Positions 19,760 through 28,689 of a DNA stretch of 64,000 nt are shown here, one piece after another. The stretch is from Pseudoalteromonas sp. MM1 (GTDB lineage Bacteria > Pseudomonadota > Gammaproteobacteria > Enterobacterales > Alteromonadaceae), in the NCBI RefSeq assembly GCF_030296835.1, contig NZ_AP027922.1, positions 310,001 through 374,000 of the forward strand, read 5' to 3'. The translations under genes were made by a program, and so were the position numbers. The notes under the pieces are model-generated. The model saw only the letters and a program-made list of their open reading frames with translations. It was not told the origin of the DNA and did not search any database. The first letter of the stretch is position 1, and the number at the start of each line of letters is the position of its first letter.

Positions 19760-20347
19760 ATGTTTAAAGCGTTAGCCGTTGTAGGTTTATCGTTATCTAG
19801 TCTTGTTTTGTCTAATGCCGCTCATGCTGATTGGCAGCTCGTTAATGATAAAAGCCAATTAAGTTTTGTTTCTATAAAAAAAGACTCCATTGCTGAGGCG
19901 CATCATTTTACTAACCTAGAAGGAACACTTTCAGACAGCGGTGCTTTTAGTGTAAATATAGACTTAACCTCTGCAGAAACACTGATCCCTATTCGCAATG
20001 AACGTTTAACTCAATTTGTATTTGAAGCGGCAAAATTCCCTCATGCAGTTTTAACCGCGGATTTAAAAAAGCAATTAAGTAATATTAAAAAGCCGGGCCA
20101 GCATGTATTAAAAGCGGTTGATGCAGAGCTTGATTTTCATGGTAATAAAAAACCATTAAAAATAAATGTACTTGTTAGCAGTGCAGAAAATGGTGATCTA
20201 AGCGTATCGTCGTTTACACCCGTAATTGTAAATAGCCAAGACTTTGGTGTGACCGAAGGCGTTAAAAAGCTACAGCAATTAGCAGGTTTGCCAGCAGTTG
20301 CTACAGCTGTACCGGTTACCTTTGCGCTGACACTAAAAAAACAGTGA
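19760..20347 (+). CDS. YceI family periplasmic lipid-binding protein
   Basis: A 195-residue secreted protein: signal peptide MFKALAVVGLSLSSLVLSNAAHA (cleavage before DWQ), then a lipocalin-like YceI beta barrel. Landmarks are DKSQLSFVSIKKDSIAEAHHFTNLEGTL and the family's closing PVTFALTLKK. YceI relatives bind polyisoprenoid lipids; the physiological role is not known. ATG 19760 has AAGGAG eight bases upstream; an earlier in-frame ATG at 19694 would bury the signal peptide. The stop overlaps the GTG of the next gene (GTGA). Confidence 0.85.
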   Translation: MFKALAVVGLSLSSLVLSNAAHADWQLVNDKSQLSFVSIKKDSIAEAHHFTNLEGTLSDSGAFSVNIDLTSAETLIPIRNERLTQFVFEAAKFPHAVLTADLKKQLSNIKKPGQHVLKAVDAELDFHGNKKPLKINVLVSSAENGDLSVSSFTPVIVNSQDFGVTEGVKKLQQLAGLPAVATAVPVTFALTLKKQ

Positions 20348-20862
20348 TCTCATTAACGGCGCTTAGTAAGCAATTAAGCGAGCCTAGCAAACCGTTTGAT
20401 AGTTGGCAGCCTACCCAATGTGGTGAACTGCCAATTATTATAAACGAACAAGGGCTGTGGTTTTATGATGGCAGCGAAATTACTCGCCCGGCTATGGTAA
20501 AACTATTTGCCAGCGTTTTATGCAAAGAAGGTAAGCAGTTTTACTTAAAAACACCCATCGAAAAAATAGCGATAGAAGTACAAGATGCGCCTTTCGTTAT
20601 CGTAAGCTGGCATATAGAGAACACAGAGCAGGGGCAGGTGATGTGTTGTGTAGATAATTTAGCACGGCAATGGTTAGTCAGTGCTGAGCAGCCTATATAT
20701 ATACAAAACTATAAAACTGCAGCCGTGCCTTATTTGCAGTTGCCTTATGGGTGTTGCGCGCGGGTATCACGAAGTGTGTTTTATCAGTGGGCAGAAATAG
20801 CCGACGCTGATGAGCGTGGCTATTTTATAAAATCTGCAGGTGAAAAGTTTTATCTCTCGTAG
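20344..20862 (+). CDS. DUF1285 family protein
   Basis: A 172-residue soluble protein of the DUF1285 family (WQPTQCGELPIIINEQGLWFYDGSEI, residues about 21-46, and LKTPIEKIAIEVQDAPF are its typical segments). Function unknown. It begins with GTG overlapping the yceI stop by four bases, so it is probably translationally coupled to yceI. Its end lies only ten bases from the end of convergent engB, with no clear terminator between. Confidence 0.75.
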   Translation: MISLTALSKQLSEPSKPFDSWQPTQCGELPIIINEQGLWFYDGSEITRPAMVKLFASVLCKEGKQFYLKTPIEKIAIEVQDAPFVIVSWHIENTEQGQVMCCVDNLARQWLVSAEQPIYIQNYKTAAVPYLQLPYGCCARVSRSVFYQWAEIADADERGYFIKSAGEKFYLS

Positions 20863-20872
20863 ATGCTTATTT

Positions 20873-21532
20873 TTAAGCGTTTGAGTTATCTTCATCACTT
20901 GGCTGTGGTGCAACAGCCACGATTGGCCCTAAGTACCACTCATCTAGCTTTTTAGCGACTTCTGGTAAACCTGTCCCTTTAAGTGATGAAAATGCATGAA
21001 CAGTGATATCACCGTCTAGTTCACTTAATTCGCGACGTACTTGTAGTACTTGTGCTTTACGCGCCCCTTGTTTGAGCTTATCCGCTTTAGTTAAAAGCGC
21101 CAATACAGGGATTTCACTGCCAATAGCCCAATTAATTAAATCTTTATCTAAATCTTTTAGCGGGTGGCGAATATCCATTAATACCACAATGCCTTTTAAA
21201 CTCTGACGTTTTTGTAGGTATTCACCCAGTGACTTTTGCCACTTCTTTTTCATTTCAATAGGTACTTTAGCAAAGCCATAACCAGGTAAGTCAATTAAAC
21301 GCATATCATCCACTTCACCTAATTCAAAAGTGTTGATTAACTGCGTACGACCAGGCGTTTTACTGGTACGTGCAAGTTTTTGATCTGTCAGTGCATTAAG
21401 AGCACTCGACTTACCGGCATTAGAACGACCTGCAAACGCGACTTCAATTCCCGTATCAGCAGGTAATTTAGTGATGTCTGGCGCGCTTGTTACAAAAGAC
21501 GCAGTATTATATTTGATACGAGATTTGAGCAC
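20873..21532 (-). CDS. engB: Ribosome biogenesis GTPase EngB (YihA/YsxC)
   Basis: Essential TRAFAC-class GTPase needed for 50S subunit assembly and cell division. The 219 residues show G1 [11 protein letters not shown]3 [10 protein letters not shown]4 TKAD and G5 FSSLKGTG. The C-terminal tail is acidic and polar. Translation starts at GTG 21532 with AGGAG six bases upstream. In E. coli the gene (yihA) is also a near neighbour of polA, separated from it by the small RNA gene spf. Confidence 0.95.
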   Translation of the reverse strand: MLKSRIKYNTASFVTSAPDITKLPADTGIEVAFAGRSNAGKSSALNALTDQKLARTSKTPGRTQLINTFELGEVDDMRLIDLPGYGFAKVPIEMKKKWQKSLGEYLQKRQSLKGIVVLMDIRHPLKDLDKDLINWAIGSEIPVLALLTKADKLKQGARKAQVLQVRRELSELDGDITVHAFSSLKGTGLPEVAKKLDEWYLGPIVAVAPQPSDEDNSNA

Positions 21533-21812
21533 AGGCTCTCCTAAAAACGTAAAAGTTAATCTTATTGAGCTAAATTCACTCAGGGCGCGTATTTTATACT
21601 ATAAAGGATGTATTAAAAAGCGTATTTAAACACCTAAAAACGCTATAAATGGCACCATTAAAGCAGCTTAAAGCTTAATCTAGGTCAAAACCCTATAAAT
21701 TATAAGCTTAATATGAGTAGAAAACGTGCCAGAGAATTTTTTATCGTGTAGAATACATAAATTACAACATCCATATTGTAGATGATACAGGGTCGGAAAC
21801 AGAGAATTCACC

Positions 21813-22445
21813 ATGAAAAAAATAGCACTATCTTTAACAATATTGCTTGGTGCGTTGTCAGCAAGCAACGCAACAGCATTTGATGGCGATGTAAACGCAG
21901 GTAAAGAAAAATCAGCAACGTGTGCGGCTTGTCACGGCCCAGACGGTAATGCACCGGTTAATATTTACCCTAAACTTGCAGGCCAGCACCCAGATTACAT
22001 CCTTAAACAGCTTAAGGATTTAAAATTAGGTATGACTTCAGGCGGTAAAGAAGGCCGCATGGATCCTGTGATGAGCGCTATGGCAATGCCACTTAGCGAG
22101 CAAGACATGAAAGACCTATCTGCTTATTTTTCTTCATTGAATATGACTGAAGGTACCACCCCTAAAGACGTGGTTGAAGTTGGCCAAATGCTTTACAAAG
22201 CAGGTGATGCTGAACGTGGTATTCCAGCTTGTGCGGCGTGTCATGGTCCGCGAGGCAACGGTTCGTCACTTGCTAAGTTTCCTAAAATTTCTTTCCAGCA
22301 CCCAGAGTACATTAAAGCTCAGCTAGAGAAATTCCGTGATGGTACCCGTAAAAACGATCATAACGGTATGATGCAAGATATAGCGAAAAAGCTAACTGAT
22401 AAAGATATTGAAGTGCTTTCTCAGTACTTAGGTGGCTTACACTAA
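21813..22445 (+). CDS. Cytochrome c4, dihaem
   Basis: A 210-residue periplasmic dihaem cytochrome that passes electrons to terminal oxidases. It has a signal peptide (about 1-22, ending NATA). Two homologous cytochrome domains each have one haem site, C37-AA-C40-H41 and C140-AA-C143-H144. Each is followed by a KLAGQHP/KISFQHP segment, with methionine ligands in the MSAMAMPLS region of the first half and in NGMMQDIAKKL of the second. It is divergent from engB across a 280-base gap with no gene. Confidence 0.94.
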   Translation: MKKIALSLTILLGALSASNATAFDGDVNAGKEKSATCAACHGPDGNAPVNIYPKLAGQHPDYILKQLKDLKLGMTSGGKEGRMDPVMSAMAMPLSEQDMKDLSAYFSSLNMTEGTTPKDVVEVGQMLYKAGDAERGIPACAACHGPRGNGSSLAKFPKISFQHPEYIKAQLEKFRDGTRKNDHNGMMQDIAKKLTDKDIEVLSQYLGGLH

Positions 22446-22494
22446 AGTCGTATTTATCTAGCGTTAGCTAATGTAATACTATGTAATATGATTA

Positions 22495-22519
22495 AAAAGC
22501 AGCTCGCGCTGCTTTTTTT
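22495..22519 (+). terminator. Terminator after cytochrome c4
   Basis: AAAAGCAGC-TCGC-GCTGCTTTT followed by further T residues. Confidence 0.88.
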
Positions 22520-22717
22520 GTGTCCATATTTTAACGATATCACCCTTTAGTTTGTGAGATATTTGCCATACTGTTTTGTACGAAATAACTTATTTTAAAT
22601 TTATTTTTACAGTTATCTCATTGTTTAAATGTGACTTTTTGTTTTTTGTATGTGTTCTATGTAAGAAAAATTATATAAACCAGTTGTAACAAAAATATTA
22701 ACGGGTAAATTAACCAC

Positions 22718-23022
22718 TGTCGCAAAACAACAATAACAACATGGATAATGCTAAAGGAAAATGGCGCGACACGACTGAATAGCACACTGAAGGTGCTACT
22801 AAAGGAAATAACAAGAAAGTGTCAGGATGACCGTAAATAATAAAATCTCAAGGAAGTTAAATAATAAAAACAAAATGGAATGTAACAAGGAAGGTTAAAA
22901 TAATAACAATACGGACTGATAATAATAAAAATAATAAAGACTAAAAAAGTCGAAGGGAGAAGTGTCCAGATAATGGCGCTCAGATTAGTAGGCGGTAGAG
23001 ATGTTTTCTCTACCGCCTTTTT
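22718..23022 (+). ncRNA. csrC: CsrB/CsrC family small RNA that sequesters CsrA
   Basis: Nine GGA motifs lie on the plus strand within about 215 bases (at 22743, 22756, 22804, 22825, 22852, 22877, 22889, 22913 and 22956), several as AAGGA or AGGA. They are embedded in A-rich spacer full of AATAATAA, with no supported reading frame. The RNA ends in a strong terminator, 22991-23017 (11-bp stem) plus five T. It lies just upstream of yihI and downstream of engB and cytochrome c4, matching E. coli csrC between yihA and yihI. The 5' end is approximate: TTGTAA (22684) and TAAATT (22706) are a tentative promoter. A TGTAAG half-site (22660) may be for the GacA/UvrY response regulator. The family role is titrating the translational regulator CsrA. 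Confidence 0.85.
22991..23022 (+). terminator. Terminator of the Csr-type RNA
   Basis: GGCGGTAGAGA (22991-23001) pairs perfectly with TCTCTACCGCC (23007-23017), then five T residues. Confidence 0.92.
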
Positions 23023-23185
23023 ATTTGTCCTGTTACAATACCCACCGTTTAGCAATAAGCTAATGCGCTAATTCAACGAGCAACCCAAGCTTTAATGCGC
23101 AAATCGAATTCTTCTGGCTAGGCCAGCACTGCGATGCTCATGTTATGTGCCTCGCTCAAAACCTCTTAAGTGAGATGATCAAGAT

Positions 23186-23776
23186 ATGAGTAGAAAGAAA
23201 AAATCACGCAAAATTCCTTCAAACGGCCCTGTTCGTTTAAGCCAAGATAAGCTTAAAGAAATGCGTGCGTTAAAAGAGCAACGTGTTAAAAAGCCAAAGG
23301 GCGCTAAGCCTGGCTCTCGAAATGCACCTGAGCTATTAGATAGCGACATTAAAAAAGTAAGTTCAGCACCGAAAGATAAACGTGTGGGCAGTAAAAAAGC
23401 GGTGCCTTTAGTGGCTAGTGCACCACAGCCGCAAGTAGAAATGAAGCGTAACTTAAAGCCAACAGTTGAGCTTAAAAAGGTGACAGAGCCAGAGCTTACG
23501 CCAGAGCAAGAGCTTGAAGCGCTTGAAAACGATGAGCGTTTACTTAAGCTCGTTGAGCGCCATGAACAAGGTGAAATGCTGACGGGTAAAGATGCAAAGT
23601 ACTTTAATAGCCGTATTGCACGCCACCAAGTGCTATGTAAGTTACTAGGTATCGAAGATGAAGACGAGTTTGAAGATGATTTTGAAGACAACGTCGAAAG
23701 CGACGGTAACTCAGATTTCGATAAATACCTTTCAGATGATTTAGCCAATGAGTGGCTTGATGATGACGATAAATAG
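23186..23776 (+). CDS. yihI: Der GTPase-activating protein YihI
   Basis: A 196-residue highly charged protein. It has a very basic N-terminal half (MSRKKKSRKIPSNGPVRLS, KPKGAKPGSRN), a central TPEQELEALENDERLL block, and an acidic tail rich in Asp/Glu (EDEDEFEDDFED, LDDDDK). In E. coli YihI stimulates the GTPase of the 50S assembly factor Der/EngA and slows ribosome maturation. The position after the Csr-type RNA and before hemN matches E. coli. A frame of similar length on the opposite strand is a shadow made of Ser/Arg-rich sequence. The next gene starts 12 bases downstream. Confidence 0.9.
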   Translation: MSRKKKSRKIPSNGPVRLSQDKLKEMRALKEQRVKKPKGAKPGSRNAPELLDSDIKKVSSAPKDKRVGSKKAVPLVASAPQPQVEMKRNLKPTVELKKVTEPELTPEQELEALENDERLLKLVERHEQGEMLTGKDAKYFNSRIARHQVLCKLLGIEDEDEFEDDFEDNVESDGNSDFDKYLSDDLANEWLDDDDK

Positions 23777-23788
23777 TAAGGGCGCTTA

Positions 23789-24304
23789 ATGAGTACCGCA
23801 GTGATTGTAGCCTTGTTTGTAGGTGCTGTTATTATTGCTGGCTTAGCATTTTATGCAGGTCAGTTACTCTATAAGCTTAACGCGCAAAAAAAGTTAATTG
23901 CGCAAAAGCAAGCAGAGCAACAGCAAAAGCTTAAGCAGTCGCGCTTAAAGCGAAACGCTAAACTTGCAGATAGCATTCATTTAATTGCTCGTGCAATGGC
24001 TGAAAAGCAATGCGAGTACTCTGAAGGCTGTTTACGGATTTGGGTTTTAATGTCTCAGTACGCTTTTGAAGATGAGCGAGATTTAACGCTAGCGTACCCA
24101 GGTATTTATAAAATGTATAACGTTGTTAAAGAAATGCCGACTCACGATGCACGCAAAAAATACTCTAAAAAAGAGATTTTTAAGCAAGATACAGCACGTT
24201 GGCGAGCTGAAGAAAACTTTAGTGATGAGATTAAAGCCGATTGCGACAAAATCATTGTCGAGTTTAAAGCTGCGCCAGGCAGCGAAAACATTGTGTTTAA
24301 TTAA
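23789..24304 (+). CDS. DUF2489 family membrane-anchored protein
   Basis: A 171-residue protein with one N-terminal transmembrane segment (about residues 4-26), a Gln/Lys-rich coiled coil (about 30-55) and a cytoplasmic DUF2489 domain (SIHLIARAMAEKQCEYSEGCLRIWVL onward, residues about 63-88). Function unknown. It is twelve bases downstream of yihI and probably in one transcript with it. It is common next to yihI or hemN in marine gammaproteobacteria, as far as I recall. Confidence 0.78.
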   Translation: MSTAVIVALFVGAVIIAGLAFYAGQLLYKLNAQKKLIAQKQAEQQQKLKQSRLKRNAKLADSIHLIARAMAEKQCEYSEGCLRIWVLMSQYAFEDERDLTLAYPGIYKMYNVVKEMPTHDARKKYSKKEIFKQDTARWRAEENFSDEIKADCDKIIVEFKAAPGSENIVFN

Positions 24305-24320
24305 ACGCTATAGCAAATAA

Positions 24321-24352
24321 AAAAAGAGCAGACTCAGGTCTGCTCTTTTTTT
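24321..24352. terminator. Bidirectional terminator between DUF2489 and hemN
   Basis: AAAAAGAGCAGAC-TCAG-GTCTGCTCTTTTT: a perfect 13-bp stem between convergent genes. Confidence 0.93.
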
Positions 24353-24361
24353 ATGCCTGCT

Positions 24362-25735
24362 TTAAATCACCCGTGAGAAACGGGTTTTACTTATTTGCTT
24401 TTGTAAGTGAGCATCAAAGCACATACATATAATACGAATAAACAGGTTTCCGCGAGGTGTTACGCGTATTACCTTATTGTTTATATGTACCATGTCATCG
24501 TCTATTAAAGGTTTTAGTGCCAACAGCGCGTCTGTAAAATACTCATCAAAATGTATAGAGTGCTTTTTCGCAAAAGTTTGTGTGTCTAATTCAAACTGGC
24601 AGATAAGCGATTTAATAGCCTCTGCACGTATTATATCATCATGCGTTAAATGCATGCCTTTATGTATAGCGCTCCCAGCTTGCGTTTCAATTGTATGATA
24701 GTAATGCTTAAGCACTTTTTGATTTTGTAAAATGGCCGTGCCAATTTGTGAAATAGACGAAACCCCCAAACCCAATAAATCGCAATTACCGTGGGTGGTA
24801 TAGCCCTGAAAATTGCGATGTAGCTGCCCTTTGTTTTGCGCAACGGCAAGTTCGTTGTCGGCTTTTGCAAAATGATCCATACCTATAAACTGATAACCTG
24901 CTGATGTCATTTGCGCCAAGGTGTTTTTAAACATGGTTAGCTTGTCGTGGGCACTGGGTAAATCAGCCTCTTTTATTTTACGTTGTGCTGCAAAGCGCTC
25001 TGGTAAATGCGCGTAATTAAATACAGAGACTCTGTCTGGGCTTAAGGCAATTAATTGCGCTATTGTTTTTTCAAAGCTTTGGGGAGTTTGCTTTGGTAGG
25101 CCATAAATCATGTCTGCATTTATAGACTTAAAGCCCAGCTCGCGGGCTTGTGTAATGAGTGCTTTAACGGTCTCTACTTGTTGTGTACGGTTAACAGCTT
25201 GCTGTACCTCATCGTTAAAATCTTGAATACCAAACGAAACACGATTAAAGCCTAAAACTCGTAAGTGTATAAGCATATCTTCAGCAAGGGAACGTGGGTC
25301 TATTTCAATGCCTCGTTCAGTGTTGCGGGTAAAATGAAAGTGTTGCTCTAGCAAATTAATTAGGCGCGTCATTTGCTTTACAGTTAAAAAGGTTGGTGTA
25401 CCGCCGCCTAAATGCAATTGCTCTACCGTGTAGTGTTTAAATAAAGTGGCGTGCGCTGCCATTTCTTTTGCTAAATAATCTAAGTACACATCGGCTTTAG
25501 ACTGATGGCGCGTAATCACCTTGTTACATCCGCAGTAATAGCAAAGCTCACTGCAAAATGGGATATGAATATACAAAGAGAGTGAGCGACTCGATGATGA
25601 TTTTATAGCGCTAACTAGGTCTTGCTGCTGATACCCCTCGCTTAAAGATAACGCGGTAGGATAGGAGGTATAACGCGGCCCTGACACGTTATACTTATTT
25701 ATAAGAGTTTGATCCCATTTTGGAAGCTTTATCAT
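24362..25735 (-). CDS. hemN: Oxygen-independent coproporphyrinogen III oxidase
   Basis: Radical-SAM enzyme that converts coproporphyrinogen III to protoporphyrinogen IX without oxygen, for haem synthesis under low oxygen. The 457 residues equal the E. coli length. They include YIHIPFCSELCYYCGCNK (the CxxxCxxC cluster plus the extra cysteine), HLGGGTPTFL, GIQDFN, the HemN-specific HRNFQGYTTHG and the closing FSRVI. The start is ATG 25735; a GTG at 25744 is also in frame. The promoter carries a well-placed FNR-type site. Confidence 0.95.
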   Translation of the reverse strand: MIKLPKWDQTLINKYNVSGPRYTSYPTALSLSEGYQQQDLVSAIKSSSSRSLSLYIHIPFCSELCYYCGCNKVITRHQSKADVYLDYLAKEMAAHATLFKHYTVEQLHLGGGTPTFLTVKQMTRLINLLEQHFHFTRNTERGIEIDPRSLAEDMLIHLRVLGFNRVSFGIQDFNDEVQQAVNRTQQVETVKALITQARELGFKSINADMIYGLPKQTPQSFEKTIAQLIALSPDRVSVFNYAHLPERFAAQRKIKEADLPSAHDKLTMFKNTLAQMTSAGYQFIGMDHFAKADNELAVAQNKGQLHRNFQGYTTHGNCDLLGLGVSSISQIGTAILQNQKVLKHYYHTIETQAGSAIHKGMHLTHDDIIRAEAIKSLICQFELDTQTFAKKHSIHFDEYFTDALLALKPLIDDDMVHINNKVIRVTPRGNLFIRIICMCFDAHLQKQISKTRFSRVI

Positions 25736-25766
25736 CACGCGCACCTTATATATTAATGAGGTGGTG

Positions 25767-25808
25767 AGTATAAAAAGCTTTTAAGGAAGGGGTTTTGATC
25801 TACAACAA
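25767..25808 (-). promoter_or_regulatory. FNR-dependent class II promoter of hemN
   Basis: TTGAT-CTAC-AACAA at 25795-25808 matches the FNR consensus at nine of ten conserved positions. On the minus strand a -10 hexamer TATACT lies at 25772-25767, which predicts transcription from about 25760 and puts the FNR site centre at about -41.5, the class II activation position. FNR control of hemN is well known in related bacteria, so the geometry and context agree. Confidence 0.75.
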
Positions 25809-25831
25809 AAAAGGTGCCTAAGCACCTTTTA
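25809..25831 (-). terminator. Terminator after darP
   Basis: AAAAGGTGC / GCACCTTTT with a four-base loop, between the end of darP and the FNR site of hemN. Confidence 0.82.
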
Positions 25832-25846
25832 AAAGAGTATTTTTTG

Positions 25847-26380
25847 TTAATACGTTATGTTGTGGGCATCTTTTAGGTATTGAAACAATTCTTTATAGCC
25901 CTTGCCTGGCTTTTCGGCTTTAACCTCTTTGGCGGCGTTGCGAACTAATTGGCGCATTTTTTGGCGCTCAAGGGTCGGGTATTGCTCAATAGTTTCGTTG
26001 ATTAAATCGTCGCCTTGTTCAATTAAGTCAGTACGTAATTGCTCAATTTTTTTAATTAAAACCTCAGCTTGGTTATTTTTATTAAGCATTACATCAATAA
26101 TTGCTTTAATTTCTTCAACGTTTTCTACTGTGCGCAGCGTTTTAGCAATGTAATTTAAATGACGACGGTACGCATCGCTTTTATTGCTAATTTTATCAGC
26201 AACCACCATGGCTTCTTTTAAATCGTCATTGAGTGGTAAGCGTTCGCGTTGCTTTTTCCCCATTTTAGCAATTTCAGAACCTAACTGGTGAAACTCTTGC
26301 GCGTCACGCTTTAGTTCACTTTTTGATACGTAAATAATTTCTTCTTCAATTTCAGCAGGCTTGCCTTTTTTCTTCGCCAT
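25847..26380 (-). CDS. darP: 50S ribosome assembly factor DarP (YjgA)
   Basis: A 177-residue, highly charged, mostly helical protein of the DUF615/YjgA family. It begins with a basic patch and acidic EIEEEIIYVSKSELKRDA, with LGSEIAKMGKKQRERLPL as the conserved core. DarP associates with the late-assembling 50S subunit. It is divergent from pmbA across 144 bases, as yjgA-pmbA in E. coli, which supports both calls. Confidence 0.93.
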   Translation of the reverse strand: MAKKKGKPAEIEEEIIYVSKSELKRDAQEFHQLGSEIAKMGKKQRERLPLNDDLKEAMVVADKISNKSDAYRRHLNYIAKTLRTVENVEEIKAIIDVMLNKNNQAEVLIKKIEQLRTDLIEQGDDLINETIEQYPTLERQKMRQLVRNAAKEVKAEKPGKGYKELFQYLKDAHNITY

Positions 26381-26524
26381 GGGGTGCTCTTAAGTAAAAA
26401 TAACTTTTGCCATTATACGTGATTCTTTTAGTGATTAATATTAGCTGATGTGGTGCAGTGAGTGTGTTAGCATTTAAAGATAAGAAATGCGTGCAATATT
26501 GCCTTAAGGCTCAGGACTTAATTT

Positions 26525-27874
26525 ATGAAAAGCCAACAACACGATCCAATTTATTCTCAAATATCTCAAGTAAAAGATGCCGTAGCAGAAGTGCTCGAGC
26601 ATGCTAAAAAATTGGGTGCTACTGCTGCAGAAGCCGCTATGTCGAGCACATCTGGTTTATCGGTAAGTACACGCATGGGTGAAGTAGAAACCATAGAATT
26701 TAACCAAGATGGCGGCTTAGGTATCAGTGTGTATGTCGGCAACAATAAAGGCTCGGCGTCTACTGCTGATCTCAACCCAAAAACACTACGCACTGTAGTC
26801 GAAAAAGCCATTGATATTGCCAAATTTACCTCAGATGACCCTTTTAATGGCATTGCCGATAAAGAATTACTTGAGTTTGCACCTAAAGATCTCGATTTGT
26901 ACCACCCGTGGGATGTAAGCCCAGAGCAAGGTATTGAGCTATGCCATACCGCCGAGCAAGCAGCCTTAAATGCTGATGAGCGTATTGTAAATTCAGATGG
27001 TGCAAGTTTTTCATCGCACCAAGGTTTACGTGTGTACGGTAATAGCCATGGTTTAATTGCTGGTTTTCCACGTACGCGCCATAGCATTAGTACTATGGTA
27101 ATAGGTAAAGAAGGCGAGCACATGCAGCGCGACTCTGCGTACACTGTTGCCCGTGATCAAGCTGGTTTAAACGATGCCGCAGCAGTTGGCCTAGAAGCCG
27201 CCACAGAAACGCTGGCTAAATTAAACAGCCAAAAGCTGGGCACTATGAAAGTTCCTGTTATTTTTAGAGCTGATATTGCCAACTCATTGTTTGGCCATTT
27301 AGTGTCGGCTATTGGTGGTGGTGCGCTTTATCGTAAATCGAGCTTTTTACTCGACAGCTTAGGCACTCAAGTATTTAGTAAGAGCGTAAATATTGCTGAG
27401 CGTCCTCATATATTGAAAGGGTTAGCATCGTCACCTTTTGATAGCGAAGGGGTAAAAACCATTGACCGTGAAATAATTCAAGGCGGTGAGCTGCAAACGT
27501 ATTTATTAGCAAGTTATGCAGCGCGTAAATTAAATATGGCGCCAACAGGCCATGCGGGCGGTATTCATAACTGGTTAGTAGAGCAAACGCACAACGATTT
27601 AACCGCACTATTAAAAACCATGGGGACAGGCTTGTTGGTCACTGAGCTAATGGGGCAAGGCGTCAACACCGTTACCGGTGACTACTCGCGTGGAGCGGCT
27701 GGCTTTTGGGTAGAAAACGGTGAAATTCAGTACCCTGTTAGTGAAATTACTATTGCCGGAAATTTAAAAGACATGTTTAAAGGCATTAGTGCAATTGGTG
27801 GTGATATTGAGCGCAGAGGCGGTATTCAAACGGGTTCAGTACTTATAGAGCAAATGCAGATTGCGGGCGCCTAG
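26525..27874 (+). CDS. pmbA: Metalloprotease PmbA/TldE
   Basis: A 449-residue member of the TldD/PmbA family. PmbA (TldE) partners TldD in a heterodimeric metalloprotease that matures microcin B17 and degrades CcdA. PmbA itself lacks the zinc-binding HExxxH motif, and none is seen here, as expected for this subunit. Landmarks are MGEVETIEFNQDGGLGISVYVG, ADLNPKTLRTVVEKAI and the C-terminal GDYSRGAAGFWVENGEI. tldD is not in the window. Confidence 0.94.
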   Translation: MKSQQHDPIYSQISQVKDAVAEVLEHAKKLGATAAEAAMSSTSGLSVSTRMGEVETIEFNQDGGLGISVYVGNNKGSASTADLNPKTLRTVVEKAIDIAKFTSDDPFNGIADKELLEFAPKDLDLYHPWDVSPEQGIELCHTAEQAALNADERIVNSDGASFSSHQGLRVYGNSHGLIAGFPRTRHSISTMVIGKEGEHMQRDSAYTVARDQAGLNDAAAVGLEAATETLAKLNSQKLGTMKVPVIFRADIANSLFGHLVSAIGGGALYRKSSFLLDSLGTQVFSKSVNIAERPHILKGLASSPFDSEGVKTIDREIIQGGELQTYLLASYAARKLNMAPTGHAGGIHNWLVEQTHNDLTALLKTMGTGLLVTELMGQGVNTVTGDYSRGAAGFWVENGEIQYPVSEITIAGNLKDMFKGISAIGGDIERRGGIQTGSVLIEQMQIAGA

Positions 27875-27956
27875 TATTGTATTTAAACCTTGCTAAAACT
27901 AATCGCTTTGCTTTTAGTTTTAGCATTATAACGTTGTATTTAATGTAAGTTGCACT

Positions 27957-28439
27957 ATGGCTAAAGATAGATACGCACCAAAACCCCTAACTGACATTAT
28001 GGCAGGCCTAAATAATCGGTTATCGGCCTACGCAGGTAAAAGCCAAGCACTTGATAAGCAACAGGTGTTGCTCAAAGAATTTTTAGGTCCTAAGCTTGCT
28101 GAAAAATGCCGTGTGAGTAATTATCGCGATGGCACGCTAATGATAGAAGTTGTATCGGCGGCAATTGCCCTTAAACTTAATTATTTAAAAATGGATATGC
28201 AGTCGCATTTTAGAGCGGCGGGCATGGCTGAGCTCGGACAAATTAAAATTGTTGCCAACCCTCAAGCAACAGCGCGCTTAAGCCCAGCAACAGATAAAAC
28301 AGGCACCAAAGGTAAAGCACCCGGCAACTCAAGAAAAATGAGTCAGCAAACTTCAGATTACCTTAATGCAATTGCCGCATCAGCGCCTCCTTCGCTGAAA
28401 GAAAAGCTAGAGCGCCTTGCACTTCATGGCAAAAAATAG
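27957..28439 (+). CDS. dciA: DciA-like DUF721 protein, probable replicative helicase loader
   Basis: A 160-residue protein with a DUF721/DciA domain in its first 100 residues (LKEFLGPKLAEKCRVSNYRDGTLMIEV, about 44-70) and a basic, low-complexity linker followed by a helical C-terminal end. DciA is the ancestral loader of the DnaB helicase, found in bacteria lacking the phage-derived DnaC/DnaI; Pseudoalteromonas-type bacteria are expected to use it. In many genomes dciA lies near secA and lpxC; here secA is four genes away. The gene follows pmbA by 82 bases. Confidence 0.8.
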   Translation: MAKDRYAPKPLTDIMAGLNNRLSAYAGKSQALDKQQVLLKEFLGPKLAEKCRVSNYRDGTLMIEVVSAAIALKLNYLKMDMQSHFRAAGMAELGQIKIVANPQATARLSPATDKTGTKGKAPGNSRKMSQQTSDYLNAIAASAPPSLKEKLERLALHGKK

Positions 28440-28689
28440 CGCCCAAAAACGCTATTATGGTTGTTGGTAGGGCTATTTTGTTACCTCGTCTCATAGAAAA
28501 TACTTTGTTACATATTCTATTTTATTGTTTCTTTAATGGGGTTTATCATACAAATTCGGCGTGTTGTTTTAACCGCCTAAATATTAATTTCATTAAGTGA
28601 AAGTATCACAGCGCCCATTTAATTTTTCTCTGCGGTGCAATTGTTTAATGAAATAGATATTTTATTCTTTACTAACAAACGGAATAATT

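Noticed and set aside
22822-23055. 77-codon frame on the minus strand
   Set aside because: It lies antisense to the Csr-type RNA, has low-complexity Tyr/Ile/Phe-rich sequence from AATAATAA spacers, and no ribosome site or family signature.
23179-23748. 189-codon frame on the minus strand opposite yihI
   Set aside because: A Ser-rich mirror of the charged yihI codons. yihI has family identity, a ribosome site and conserved neighbours.
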